Below, piece by piece: positions 50,938 through 59,009 of a stretch of 64,000 bases of DNA; the stretch's first letter is position 1; each line of letters starts with the position of its first letter. The notes under the pieces are model-generated. The model did no database searches, was not told where the DNA came from, and saw nothing but the letters and a program-made list of their open reading frames with translations. The DNA comes from an uncultured Bacilli bacterium. GTDB taxonomy: Bacteria; Bacillota_I; Bacilli_A; RF39; UBA660. Made by a program: the position numbers and the translations under genes. The stretch covers positions 248,001 to 312,000 of the forward strand of contig CAKOMW010000001.1 of the NCBI GenBank assembly GCA_934096805.1, in the 5' to 3' direction.

Positions 50938-51189
50938 ATGGATAAAGAAATATATGAAGATTTATTTAAAAATGTTGTTATAAATGGACATTATCCGTTT
51001 GAAAAACTTAATGAGATGAAAAACTATATAAAAACATTAAACATTAAAATTGATGATTTAGAACAACAAGTTGAAAAGCAAAAAGAAGTGATTAAAAAAA
51101 TAATGTATAAAATAGAAAATTATACAACACTAAATGAACCAAGAATTAGAAAAGAATTATTAGATATATTAAAGGAGGTGTCAGAATGA
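50938..51189 (+). CDS. Small coiled-coil phage protein
   Basis: 83 residues, mostly helical (LNIKIDDLEQQVEKQKEVIKKIM). Overlaps the next gene by 4 nt. The RBS comes from the AAAGGAG at the end of the preceding gene. Confidence 0.6.
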   Translation: MDKEIYEDLFKNVVINGHYPFEKLNEMKNYIKTLNIKIDDLEQQVEKQKEVIKKIMYKIENYTTLNEPRIRKELLDILKEVSE

Positions 51190-51458
51190 AAGATAAATTT
51201 CAAATATTAAGAGATTTTGCAAATTCAAATAATAAACCTGATAAAACTATTTATCAATTTATAAAAGAAATATTAGATATGAATAGTGCTTATGCAAAAG
51301 AAAACAGACAATTAAAACAAAATTGGAATAAGTTAAAAGAATGGGCTAGTAACTTTTATAATAGTGAAGAAGTTGGTTGGGCAGGTTGTGGAATGAGATA
51401 CACTTTGGAAAAAATGCAAGAAATAGAACAAGGAAGTGATAGTAATGTTAAGAAATAG
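51186..51458 (+). CDS. Small coiled-coil protein, member of a paralogous set (copy 1)
   Basis: 90 residues. NRQLKQNWNKLKEWASNFY followed by a tail ending KMQEIEQGSDSN. The same architecture and tail recur at 51829-52251, and the DNA around the tail (AGGAAGTGATAGTAATG) doubles as the RBS of the next gene. Function unknown. Confidence 0.65.
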   Translation: MKDKFQILRDFANSNNKPDKTIYQFIKEILDMNSAYAKENRQLKQNWNKLKEWASNFYNSEEVGWAGCGMRYTLEKMQEIEQGSDSNVKK

Positions 51459-51804
51459 TAAACCTAAAATAACACATTTAACTGAAGAAACAATGAAATT
51501 ATTAAATGATATGGGATTTAGTAAATATCAAGATAGTTTATATAGACCAATTGATAATATAAATATTAAAACATTTTATAAAAGTTATAGTTGCTGTGGA
51601 GGAAGTTTTGATTTATCAATAAATCTAGAAAGATGCTGTTTTTGTGGAACAGAAATATATCCTTATATAAAAATAAAAACACCTTATGATAGTTGGTGGT
51701 GTAATAGTTGGAATATAGCAGATTTCACAAAAGATATGGAAGAGTTTCAAATAAAATTAGCAGAAGATTTAAAAATATTAAGAAAAAATGGAATTATTAG
51801 TTAG
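51445..51804 (+). CDS. Small Cys-rich phage protein
   Basis: 119 residues. CCGG ... CCFCG (~residues 48-69) suggests a zinc ribbon; SWWCNSWNIADF follows. ATG at 51445 behind AAGGAAG; the in-frame start 9 nt upstream overlaps the RBS. Confidence 0.6.
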   Translation: MLRNSKPKITHLTEETMKLLNDMGFSKYQDSLYRPIDNINIKTFYKSYSCCGGSFDLSINLERCCFCGTEIYPYIKIKTPYDSWWCNSWNIADFTKDMEEFQIKLAEDLKILRKNGIIS

Positions 51805-51828
51805 AAAAAGCAGAGGAGTGATGAATAA

Positions 51829-52251
51829 ATGAACAAAAAAGATTTAAACATAGAATATATATGCGAGAAAACATTATTAGCAAAAGATGATGAACTAGTA
51901 CCTATAATATTAGATTTAATACAAGAAAGTTATAAAGCAGGATTATGTCAAGCAGAGTACGATAACACAATGGGTTTGATAGAAGAAAATCAAGAATTAA
52001 AACAAATAAATGAAGAACATAAAAAACTTAATGGTGAATTAAGGGTAGAAAACCAAGAATTAAAAGATAACTGGAATAAAATAAAAGGCATTATTAAAGA
52101 TATGATATATGTTGGCTATGTAGACAAAAATAGAACACACTACTGGGCGACAAGACGAAACTCAGAGTTTGGAGTAAGAGCAGACGTAATATTAAACAAA
52201 ATGCAAGAACTAGAACAAGGAAGTGATAGCAATGATAGAAATCAATTATGA
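51829..52251 (+). CDS. Coiled-coil protein, paralogous set (copy 2)
   Basis: 140 residues. Helical N-terminus, coiled coil (NQELKQINEEHKKLNGELRVE), then NQELKDNWNKIKG and a tail KMQELEQGSDSN, parallel to the 51186 gene. The tail DNA again contains AGGAAGTGATAGCAATG that starts the following gene. Confidence 0.65.
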   Translation: MNKKDLNIEYICEKTLLAKDDELVPIILDLIQESYKAGLCQAEYDNTMGLIEENQELKQINEEHKKLNGELRVENQELKDNWNKIKGIIKDMIYVGYVDKNRTHYWATRRNSEFGVRADVILNKMQELEQGSDSNDRNQL

Positions 52252-52498
52252 GTTAAAAGATATGATAATTAGTGCATTAAGATATGCAATAGGTAGCCAT
52301 ACATATATAACTGAAGAAACTTGTTCATTTATAAAAGAACACCCAGAATTAATTGATAGAAGAGTTAAGGAGATTATGCTAAAAGATTTAGAAGAAATTC
52401 ATAGATATTACGAAACAAATGACAGCATTGATTTGCCAGCATTTATTTCATTAAAAAATTGGTTAGAAAAACTGGAGAAGGTTGGTGAGCAAGAATGA
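52232..52498 (+). CDS. Hypothetical phage protein
   Basis: 88 residues, helical and acidic (YAIGSHTYITEETCSFIKEHPELI). ATG at 52232, 20 nt inside the previous gene, behind GGAAGTGATAGCA. Overlaps the next gene by 4 nt. Confidence 0.6.
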   Translation: MIEINYELKDMIISALRYAIGSHTYITEETCSFIKEHPELIDRRVKEIMLKDLEEIHRYYETNDSIDLPAFISLKNWLEKLEKVGEQE

Positions 52499-52776
52499 AT
52501 GCTAAGGAAATGTTTGAAAAGTTAGGTTATAAGCAGAAAATAAAAAGAAACGATTGTAACAATATTTATTTGATTGAATACAAAAAAGAAAAAACTGGCT
52601 GGGAACACAGAGTTTCGGTGTATCAATTTTGGATTGCTAAAAAGGAAATAAAAACTACAAATTTTTGTAACTATCAATCTGCTTGCTATTGTTATAAACA
52701 TGTGCCGAAAATAATTCCGTATGAACAGTTACAGGCAATAAATAAACAAGTGGAAGAATTGGGATGGAACAAATGA
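52495..52776 (+). CDS. Hypothetical phage protein
   Basis: 93 residues, basic. NAKEMFEKLGYKQKIKRND at the start, a likely beta-sheet core, and IIPYEQLQAINKQVEELGW at the end; this shape is common among accessory genes of Firmicutes phages. Function unknown. Confidence 0.6.
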   Translation: MNAKEMFEKLGYKQKIKRNDCNNIYLIEYKKEKTGWEHRVSVYQFWIAKKEIKTTNFCNYQSACYCYKHVPKIIPYEQLQAINKQVEELGWNK

Positions 52777-53147
52777 ATAGAGAAATAAAATTTAGAGTAT
52801 ATGACTATGATTTAAAAAAAATGAGATGTTTAAATTCGACACATGATATTGTGGTTTTTGATGAAAAAGGAAATGGAGATTATCACAACATGCAAACAGG
52901 CTTTGGCGAATGGTTTAGTGATTTAATGCAGTACACAGGTTTAAAAGATAAAAATGGTGTAGAAGTTTACGAAGGCGATTTGATTTTAATTGGAGAAAAA
53001 AGAAGAAAAGTAGAAGTTATATTTAAAGATGGAAGTTTTGGATATTTATATAATGGCGTTTGTGTACCATTTCAAAACCAAAGTCCAGAAGTAATAGGAA
53101 ATATTTATGAAAATGAGGTTGATAAAGATGAAAATAGAAGATTATAG
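52773..53147 (+). CDS. YopX family phage protein
   Basis: 124 residues. MNREIKFRVYDYDLKKM, LMQYTGLKDKNGVEVYEGDLI and VIGNIYEN are the YopX pattern. Small beta protein of unknown role, common in Firmicutes phages. The ATG at 52773 (ATGA overlap) matches the family start; an ATG 9 nt upstream does not. Confidence 0.85.
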   Translation: MNREIKFRVYDYDLKKMRCLNSTHDIVVFDEKGNGDYHNMQTGFGEWFSDLMQYTGLKDKNGVEVYEGDLILIGEKRRKVEVIFKDGSFGYLYNGVCVPFQNQSPEVIGNIYENEVDKDENRRL

Positions 53148-53727
53148 AAGATATTATATACAAGGTGGCGACCATTACTTGATACCAAGTGATATGTTTG
53201 AAGAGCTATTTGATGAAATGCAGAATTGGAAAGAACAAAACGAAGAACATAAAAAAATAAATGGCGACCTAAGAATAACAATAACCAAACTTGAAAGCCA
53301 ATTAAATTACTTAAGAAGTGGCGAGTATGTAAACCAATTGAAGTTTGAAAGAGACATGTTAGAAGAAATAGTTGAACATGGGGAAGTATCAAAAGAAGAT
53401 AAAGAATTTATTGATATGACACATAGAAACACTGAATTAATTGAAGAAAATGAAAGATTAAAAATTCAACTATCTGGTACGACATTCTGTTATGATGAAG
53501 AAGAACATAAGAAACTTGAAGAGGAAAATCAAAAATTAAAGAAACAACTTGAAAAAAAATATGAAAAAGTTGGTACTTTAACTGGTGAATTATTATATGA
53601 AGAAAACACAAAATTAATTAATCAACAAAAAGAGTTTATAAAATTTCTTGAAGATAGTTGGAAAGAAACACAAGATATTTGGTATATAAAAATATTACAA
53701 AAATATAAAAAAACAGTAGGAGAATAG
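53128..53727 (+). CDS. Long coiled-coil phage protein
   Basis: 199 residues, almost wholly coiled coil (~30-165: NEEHKKINGDLRITITKLESQ; EEEHKKLEEENQKLKKQLEKK). A C-terminal piece NQQKEFIKFLEDSWKETQD and LQKYKKTVG recurs in the 54033 gene. The EEHKKxNGxLR element is shared with the 51829 gene. ATG at 53128 within the end of yopX. Confidence 0.65.
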   Translation: MKIEDYRRYYIQGGDHYLIPSDMFEELFDEMQNWKEQNEEHKKINGDLRITITKLESQLNYLRSGEYVNQLKFERDMLEEIVEHGEVSKEDKEFIDMTHRNTELIEENERLKIQLSGTTFCYDEEEHKKLEEENQKLKKQLEKKYEKVGTLTGELLYEENTKLINQQKEFIKFLEDSWKETQDIWYIKILQKYKKTVGE

Positions 53728-53729
53728 AT

Positions 53730-54020
53730 ATGATTGATTTATTGAAATGGATAGGAATGATAGTTGTAGGATGTATTGCTTTCATAATACTTGGATTGAT
53801 TTGTATGTGTTTTCCGCAAAACAAATATCATTATGAATATGTAGATTTAGACAATAATAATGGCGTTGCAAAAGAGTGCTCTTATAAATTCAAAGAATAT
53901 GCAAGAGGTGGTCAAGGAAGTCCTGTATGTGAACTAGAAAACGGAACAATTAAGCAAGTAAAAGAATACAAATATATTTATGATGGTAAATATGTACCAA
54001 TTAAAGAAGCATTTGAATAG
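53730..54020 (+). CDS. Single-pass phage membrane protein
   Basis: 96 residues. N-terminal helix IGMIVVGCIAFIILGLICMCF, then an outer or cytoplasmic domain with two Cys and YIYDGKYVPIKEAF. Unknown function. Two bp after the previous gene. Confidence 0.6.
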   Translation: MIDLLKWIGMIVVGCIAFIILGLICMCFPQNKYHYEYVDLDNNNGVAKECSYKFKEYARGGQGSPVCELENGTIKQVKEYKYIYDGKYVPIKEAFE

Positions 54021-54032
54021 GAGATGATAGTA

Positions 54033-54248
54033 ATGTATGATAAATGTAGTGATTGTGAATACATAAATTATGATAATTTCGTTCAAAAAGTAGAAACGCA
54101 ACAAAAAGAATTTATAAAATGGCTTGAAGATATGAGCATTATGTATGAGAATGAGTATAAAGACATTGATGTAGCAGAGCATTACAAATGTGTTTTACAA
54201 AAATATAAAAAGTTAATAGGAGTATCAGATGAAAATAATAAGCAATAA
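54033..54248 (+). CDS. Small phage protein related to the 53128 gene tail
   Basis: 71 residues. YDKCSDCEYINYDN at the start (CxxC), then QQKEFIKWLEDMSIMYENE and VLQKYKKLIG, which closely match the last ~50 residues of the 53128 product. ATG at 54033 behind AGGAGATGATAGTA. Confidence 0.6.
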   Translation: MYDKCSDCEYINYDNFVQKVETQQKEFIKWLEDMSIMYENEYKDIDVAEHYKCVLQKYKKLIGVSDENNKQ

Positions 54249-54438
54249 ACTTTATAACGAATATACAAAAACAACAATAGATTATCATACCGATTATTCC
54301 AAAATAACTAAAGAACAATTATATGATACTTTTAAGTTCCATTGTCAAGGTCAAAGAATACTTAATGAAGTAGTTGAATACATTTATAAATTAATTCAAC
54401 AAGATAAAAAAATAATAGGAGATGATAAAGATGAGTAA
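54229..54438 (+). CDS. Small phage protein
   Basis: 69 residues, helical, unrecognised (ITKEQLYDTFKFHCQGQRIL). It overlaps both neighbours; RBS AGGAGTATCAG lies in the previous gene. Confidence 0.55.
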   Translation: MKIISNKLYNEYTKTTIDYHTDYSKITKEQLYDTFKFHCQGQRILNEVVEYIYKLIQQDKKIIGDDKDE

Positions 54439-54616
54439 AGAAGATAAAAAAGCCTTATTAATAATACCTTTGATTGTAGCATTTCTTATTTGTTCTGTCA
54501 TTATTTCACAAAAGGAGAATCAGCAAGGATATGAAAATTGTATTAACAAAGGTGGGAAAGCAGTACTACAAGAAAACGGATATTTTGAAAGATGTATTAT
54601 AGGAGATGATAAATAA
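54431..54616 (+). CDS. Single-pass phage membrane or secreted peptide
   Basis: 61 residues. KALLIIPLIVAFLICSVIIS is a signal or anchor segment. The rest is short with two Cys (NCINKGGKAVL, FERCIIGDD) that could form a disulphide outside the cell. ATG at 54431. Confidence 0.55.
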   Translation: MSKEDKKALLIIPLIVAFLICSVIISQKENQQGYENCINKGGKAVLQENGYFERCIIGDDK

Positions 54617-54855
54617 TGAAAGATATAAATATAATTGAAGCACTAAAATGTCAACTAAGAGATTATGCTGAACAAGAAGTTGACAAAATGATAAGCGAAG
54701 AGGTTGAAAGTTTCAGATATGAATTAATGAAGAAAAAGGATGAATATATAACATTTTTAATGAAAAACATAAGTATTTGTCATGAACAAAAAACAATAGA
54801 TAATATGCCAAGATATTTAATTACTATTGAAAACACATATAGAATAGAAAAGTAG
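54616..54855 (+). CDS. Small helical phage protein
   Basis: 79 residues, acidic helix pair, unrecognised. It starts within the stop of the preceding gene (TAATG). Confidence 0.55.
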   Translation: MKDINIIEALKCQLRDYAEQEVDKMISEEVESFRYELMKKKDEYITFLMKNISICHEQKTIDNMPRYLITIENTYRIEK

Positions 54856-54863
54856 GTGTTTGT

Positions 54864-55277
54864 ATGACAATAAAGGAAGCAAATAACAAACTAGAACAAA
54901 TAGATAATAAAATAGAGTACTGGTTAAAAGAAAAAGAACTAGAACTAAGTAAAGTATTACCAAAAGCAATGGATATAACAAGTGAAAGAGTAAGTGGAGG
55001 AAAAAGAGTAGATAAGTTTTATAATTTCGTTGTAGAGATAGAACCAATTGATAAAGAGTTGGACATATTATATGGTAAGAAAAAGAATCTTGAAGATTAT
55101 ATAGAAAAAGAACTACACAGATTAAATAAGTACAGAGAGGTTGAACAATTAATTGTTTACTACAAAGAGCAATGCTTAGAAAATTATACATGGGAGCAAA
55201 TATCACAAAAGGTATTTTACTCGAAGGCACAGTGTAGAAACATTTATAAAAAATGGAAAAAGCAGAGAGACGTATAA
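54864..55277 (+). CDS. ArpU/RinA-like late transcription regulator
   Basis: 137 residues. The N-terminal two thirds are helical (LEQIDNKIEYWLKEKELE; DKELDILYGKKKNLEDYIE). The C-terminus is a sigma-like HTH (CLENYTWEQISQKVFYSKAQCRNIYKKWKKQ). Proteins of this size and position, last in the early region and before the packaging genes, activate late transcription in Gram-positive phages. Target promoter not identified. Confidence 0.75.
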   Translation: MTIKEANNKLEQIDNKIEYWLKEKELELSKVLPKAMDITSERVSGGKRVDKFYNFVVEIEPIDKELDILYGKKKNLEDYIEKELHRLNKYREVEQLIVYYKEQCLENYTWEQISQKVFYSKAQCRNIYKKWKKQRDV

Positions 55278-55393
55278 AAGATTAGCACCTATTAGCACTT
55301 TTTATATGGTATTATGATATTGTGGAAAAATAAAAAAACCACACAAAGAACTCCTTAAACATAGAATAAAAACTTTGTACCTCCAAGTACTAA

Positions 55394-55530
55394 GTGCTAC
55401 CTATTGGTAGCATAGAATGGATACGCAACAGACAGAGGTTAGCAAGTCGACAGCACTTTTGAAGCGTAGAGCGTATACTAAGTGTGCAACGCTATGTGAG
55501 TATATCTGTTCTATGGTACTAATAAGTACT
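55394..55530 (+). repeat. Structured RNA module A
   Basis: GTGCTAC-CTATTG-GTAGCAT hairpin (55394-55413). The long stem is CATAGAATGGATA (55411-55423) with TATCTGTTCTATG (55503-55515), including two adjacent G-U pairs where module C has A-U pairs. Closing segment GGTACTAATAAGTACT, the most diverged of the four. Confidence 0.65.
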
Positions 55531-55553
55531 GTAAAAAAAATCGCCAAACTTTC

Positions 55554-55736
55554 GTGCTATTCATGTTTTATGAGTAGTAATAAGAGTAGTTGTATAAAAG
55601 ATTAGGGGCAAAAAGGTAGTAAAGCAAGCTATTAGTGTAGAATTTATGCTTGCAACTCTCTTGAAGAATTCTACAAAATGTCATAGGCGTATGGCATAAA
55701 CCTTTACATTTACTCTTATTGGTGCTTATAATACGC
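55554..55736 (+). repeat. Structured RNA module B
   Basis: GTGCTATTCAT with ATGAGTAGTA (55554-55579). The long stem is AATAAGAGTA (55579-55588) with TACTCTTATT (55711-55720), perfect 10 bp and different in sequence from the other modules. Closing segment GGTGCTTATAATACGC. Confidence 0.65.
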
Positions 55737-55873
55737 TTATTCTCCCGTGTGGAAATAAGATTTCTATAAGTATGTGGGGAAAACGACTAATACCCTAGAC
55801 AACGAACGAAGTCGTCTACATGAAACATAAAAAATTTAGTCTTTTCGTTGAGATTAAATGGCTATGTGAATTG

Positions 55874-56003
55874 GTGTTATCTTTATAGATAGCATAGAAT
55901 AGATATATATAGCACAATAATACAGGTATTGGTTAAGCGATAGATATAGTTATTGTAATTAACCACTATATCGTTATATCTATTCTATGGTGCTTATAAA
56001 TGC
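55874..56003 (+). repeat. Structured RNA module C
   Basis: GTGTTATC with GATAGCAT (55874-55895). Long stem of 15 perfect pairs (55893-55907 with 55975-55989). Closing segment GGTGCTTATAAATGC. Confidence 0.7.
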
Positions 56004-56223
56004 AAACAGAGAGAGTGAAAACTCTTCATGAAATGTTAGCGAGCAGAAGTCATGACCTGCACAATTGGCGCGAGAACCAGCGAGGCGTCCGAAAATGTTT
56101 GCAAATTATAAGAGGTGGGAGATATGTGTAGTTTAGGGCATATCAAGTCTGAACGAAAGGGTGGGGTTTGTTTGGTTATTATTAAAGTCTTTTTGCAAGA
56201 TTTAAGGACTAATTTTTATCAAG

Positions 56224-56373
56224 GTGCTATTCTTTATGAGTAGCATACTAGTAATATAGAAAAACTTATATGCATGGAAAGGTTTATATCTCAGTAAGTT
56301 CCATAGGACTTGAAATAGAGTGTAGAGGTAGCACCTCCCGAAATCCATATATTGCTAGTATGGTGCTTATAAA
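56224..56373 (+). repeat. Structured RNA module D
   Basis: GTGCTATTC-TTTAT-GAGTAGCAT (56224-56246). The long stem is CATACTAGTAATAT (56244-56257) with ATATTGCTAGTATG (56349-56362), 14 bp with one G-U. Closing segment GGTGCTTATAAATACT. Confidence 0.7.
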
Positions 56374-56530
56374 TACTAGTAGCATTCAAATGTGTTCCAT
56401 AATGGAGTAATTTGCGTTTAACGTGAAGTAGCAATCATCTTTGAGTGTATAGGCACGGTTTTAATGATATGCTAGAGGTTAAGCAACCCTTTAAATGCCA
56501 ATGTTTTGCAAGACTGCATGTCATCAAATA

Positions 56531-56554
56531 AAGCAACCACAACAGGTTGTTTTT
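56531..56554 (+). terminator. Terminator at the 3' end of the structured RNA
   Basis: AAGCAACC-ACAACA-GGTTGTTT (one G-U) followed by U residues, ~80 bp before the HNH gene. It marks a likely 3' end for the RNA and separates it from the packaging genes. Confidence 0.8.
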
Positions 56555-56636
56555 ATTATGGGAGAAAAGTGGAAATCGGACAACCAGTGCAAGCGATTTG
56601 GTGGGTTTTACATAGGTTGTAATAAGAGGTGGTAGA

Positions 56637-57014
56637 GTGAAACCAATAACAAAACAAATGATAAAGATATATAACTTAGATAAGTTTTGTTTTATGGGAT
56701 TTAAGTTAGATAAAACTGCAACATATCATCATATAGAAAAAAGAGAACACGGAGGAAAAGAAACAATAGAAAATGGGGCAGTATTAAATCCATATGCACA
56801 TGAGTATCTACACATAATAGAGTACAAAGACTTAGATACCTACATTGCAATAAACAAGATACTAAAAATAATAAATGAACAAAGGGATAAACCTACCATA
56901 GAACAATTACAGATAATAAGTAAAATGTTGTCTATGTTTGAAGAAGAACATAAGCATGATAAGACAAGTAAAGGAAAGAGATTAATCAAATATCAGTATT
57001 TAGAAAGGATGTGA
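56637..57014 (+). CDS. HNH endonuclease next to terminase
   Basis: 125 residues. HNH core: YHHIEKREHGGKETIENGAVL then HEYLHIIE. HNH proteins beside the terminase genes assist DNA packaging cleavage in many phages. GTG start behind GAGGTGGTAGA. 4 bp before terS. Confidence 0.85.
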   Translation: MKPITKQMIKIYNLDKFCFMGFKLDKTATYHHIEKREHGGKETIENGAVLNPYAHEYLHIIEYKDLDTYIAINKILKIINEQRDKPTIEQLQIISKMLSMFEEEHKHDKTSKGKRLIKYQYLERM

Positions 57015-57018
57015 GTGT

Positions 57019-57537
57019 ATGGCAAGAGGTAAAAAAATAGACAATGAAAAGATAGCAGAAGTAGTAGCAAGTTATGCGCTTACAAATAATTATAGCGAAA
57101 CTGCCAGAGAAGTTGGCATATGCGCTAATAGTGTAAAGAACATAGTCGATAAACAAAAGCAAACTAATCCTGAAGAGTATGAGAGAGTTTGCGAAGAAAA
57201 AAAAGAACTATTTCAAAACAAGGCAAACAGAATAATTGATAAAGCGTTGTTATTATTAGAAAGACGATATGACACTGCTATTGATAAACAAAATGAACTA
57301 GATATGTTGATGGATGCAGTATATGATGTCAAAGATGATGATGGCAAAGAATTATCTGGAAAAGAAAAACTAGATATAGCAAAAAAGATAAGTAAATTAG
57401 AAATAAATAGTTTATCAGAAATAACAACGTCACTTGGAACCTTGTATGACAAAATGAGGTTAGCATCAGGAGAAAGCACCAACAACGAAACCATCAAAGT
57501 TGAAATGAGTCAAGAAATAAAGGACTTAAGTAAATGA
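57019..57537 (+). CDS. terS: Terminase small subunit
   Basis: 172 residues. HTH start (EKIAEVVASYALTNNYSETAREVGICANSVKNIVDKQ in outline), then long helices for oligomerisation (RIIDKALLLLERRYDTAID). Binds the packaging site. Overlaps terL by 4 nt, the normal order. Confidence 0.85.
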   Translation: MARGKKIDNEKIAEVVASYALTNNYSETAREVGICANSVKNIVDKQKQTNPEEYERVCEEKKELFQNKANRIIDKALLLLERRYDTAIDKQNELDMLMDAVYDVKDDDGKELSGKEKLDIAKKISKLEINSLSEITTSLGTLYDKMRLASGESTNNETIKVEMSQEIKDLSK

Positions 57538-58910
57538 CATTTCATGTTGGAGAACTATATCCTAAACAAATAGAGTTCTGCAAAGCAACAAATAAGTATA
57601 TTTGCTATGGTGGAGCACGTGGTGGTGGCAAAAGCCATGTTTCAAGAATAAAGATGATTTTACTAGCGCTTAATTATTCTGGTATACAAATACTCTTGTT
57701 AAGAAGAACTTTAAAAGAACTTAGAGAAAATCACATTCTTCAATTGCAAAAGATGTTGAGAGGAATTGCAATATATAAAGAATCTTCTAAAGAGTTTATG
57801 TTCCCTAATGGGTCAAGGATAGTACTTGGTTATTGTGATACAGAAAAAGATGTTTTACAATTTCAAGGGCAAGCATATGAAGTAATCGTTCTTGAGGAAG
57901 CAACACACTTTACAGAGTTTCAATTTCAATCATTAACAGAATCTAATCGTATGAGTGGAAACATGAAAGAACCATTTGTTCCTAGAATGTACTTCACATG
58001 TAATCCAGGTGGCGTAGGCCATGCATGGGTTAAGAGATTGTTCATTGATAAAGAGTATATAGGAACTGAAAATCCTAATGATTACATTTTTATACCAGCA
58101 ATGGTGTTTGAAAACAAATACATAATGGAAAACGATCCTAATTATGTAAGAGTGTTGGAAAACTTACCAGAAGATAGAAAGAAAGCAATGCTTTATGGTA
58201 ATTGGGATGTCTTCGACGGACAATTCTTCCCAGAGTTTAGAAGAGATGTTCATGTAATAGAACCGTTTGTAATTCCATCTGATTGGAATAGATATATAGC
58301 ACTGGACTATGGACTAGATAAGTTCGCAGTCCTTTTTATTGCAGTTGATAGGAATAATAATGCTTATGTATACAACGAAATACATAAAAGTGATTTGATA
58401 GTATCGGAAGCATGTAAACTACTTAAAAGCTACATGAATATGCAATATAAATATATATTAGCGTCACCAGATTTATGGAATAGAAATAGAGACACAGGCA
58501 AAAGTACTGCAGAGGTGTTCTATGAAAATGGGATAAGGTTAGACAAGTGTTCTAATAATAGAGAAAGTGGTTGGCTTACTGTAAAAGAATGGATAAAACC
58601 ATTCAAAACAAAGAATGAGCAAACAGGTGAAGAATATACTACATCTAAGCTGAAGATTTTTAGTAATTGTACAACATTAATCAAGTATTTACCGCAATTA
58701 CAACATGATGAGAAGAAGCCTAATGATGTAGCAACAGAACCACACGAAATAACTCACATAAATGATGCGTTGAGGTACTTTTGTATTAGCAATGTACCAA
58801 CAACTCCAAAGAAAGAAAAAAAGAGTCCAGTTGAGGACTTTTTTAGTGATGTAAAGATAGAATATGACAGTGGTGGTTATGACTATGGAGACACGCCACT
58901 AGCAATATAG
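57534..58910 (+). CDS. terL: Terminase large subunit
   Basis: 458 residues. ATPase: CYGGARGGGKSHVSR (Walker A, ~residue 24), VIVLEEATHFTEFQF (Walker B) and FTCNPGG coupling motif. RNase H-like nuclease: IALDYG (~residue 253), ILASPDLWNR and a late acidic residue in ITHINDAL. It packages DNA through the portal and cuts it. Confidence 0.96.
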   Translation: MTFHVGELYPKQIEFCKATNKYICYGGARGGGKSHVSRIKMILLALNYSGIQILLLRRTLKELRENHILQLQKMLRGIAIYKESSKEFMFPNGSRIVLGYCDTEKDVLQFQGQAYEVIVLEEATHFTEFQFQSLTESNRMSGNMKEPFVPRMYFTCNPGGVGHAWVKRLFIDKEYIGTENPNDYIFIPAMVFENKYIMENDPNYVRVLENLPEDRKKAMLYGNWDVFDGQFFPEFRRDVHVIEPFVIPSDWNRYIALDYGLDKFAVLFIAVDRNNNAYVYNEIHKSDLIVSEACKLLKSYMNMQYKYILASPDLWNRNRDTGKSTAEVFYENGIRLDKCSNNRESGWLTVKEWIKPFKTKNEQTGEEYTTSKLKIFSNCTTLIKYLPQLQHDEKKPNDVATEPHEITHINDALRYFCISNVPTTPKKEKKSPVEDFFSDVKIEYDSGGYDYGDTPLAI

Positions 58911-58921
58911 GAGGGATATAA

Positions 58922-59008
58922 ATGAAAAAGAAAGTATACAGAGAAAGACACAAAGAAGAAATACAAACAATACCAACAAAAAAAGTAAGAAGAAAAAGGA
59001 GTAAATAA
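58922..59008 (+). CDS. Very small basic phage peptide
   Basis: 28 residues from ATG 58922 behind GGAGGG, ending at TAA 59006-59008. Lys/Arg-rich (MKKKVYRERHKEE ... KVRRKRSK). The next gene begins 1 bp later. Strong RBS and spacing argue it is real. Confidence 0.6.
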   Translation: MKKKVYRERHKEEIQTIPTKKVRRKRSK

Positions 59009-59009
59009 A

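Larger units (their letters stand above)
55278..56636 (+). ncRNA. Large ornate structured phage RNA with four repeated modules (candidate)
   Basis: No credible gene in 1.36 kb of otherwise gene-dense phage DNA. Four modules (55394-55530, 55554-55736, 55874-56003, 56224-56373) share one plan. First comes a hairpin GTGCTA...TAGCAT-type. A long stem follows, e.g. CATAGAATAGATATA (55893-55907) with TATATCTATTCTATG (55975-55989). The module ends in GGTGCTTATAA-type sequence. Stems differ in sequence but keep pairing. Other helices: TGCAAACA/TGTTTGCA (56001-56008/56096-56103), a GAAA-capped hairpin (56011-56027), ATGATATGC/GCATGTCAT (56465-56473/56515-56523). It ends at an intrinsic terminator. The 5' end is unclear. 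It may be GOLLD/ROOL-class or new. Confidence 0.7.

Noticed and set aside
55417..55605. A 62-codon open frame inside the structured region
   Set aside because: No ribosome binding site, a composition unlike the phage proteins, and it crosses the paired arms of modules A and B. The RNA structure explains the region better.
55278..56636. Repeated elements interpreted as a CRISPR array or tRNA cluster
   Set aside because: Repeats are structured, diverged and irregularly spaced, with no constant repeat/spacer rhythm. No cloverleaf with GTTCGA-type T-arm could be drawn.
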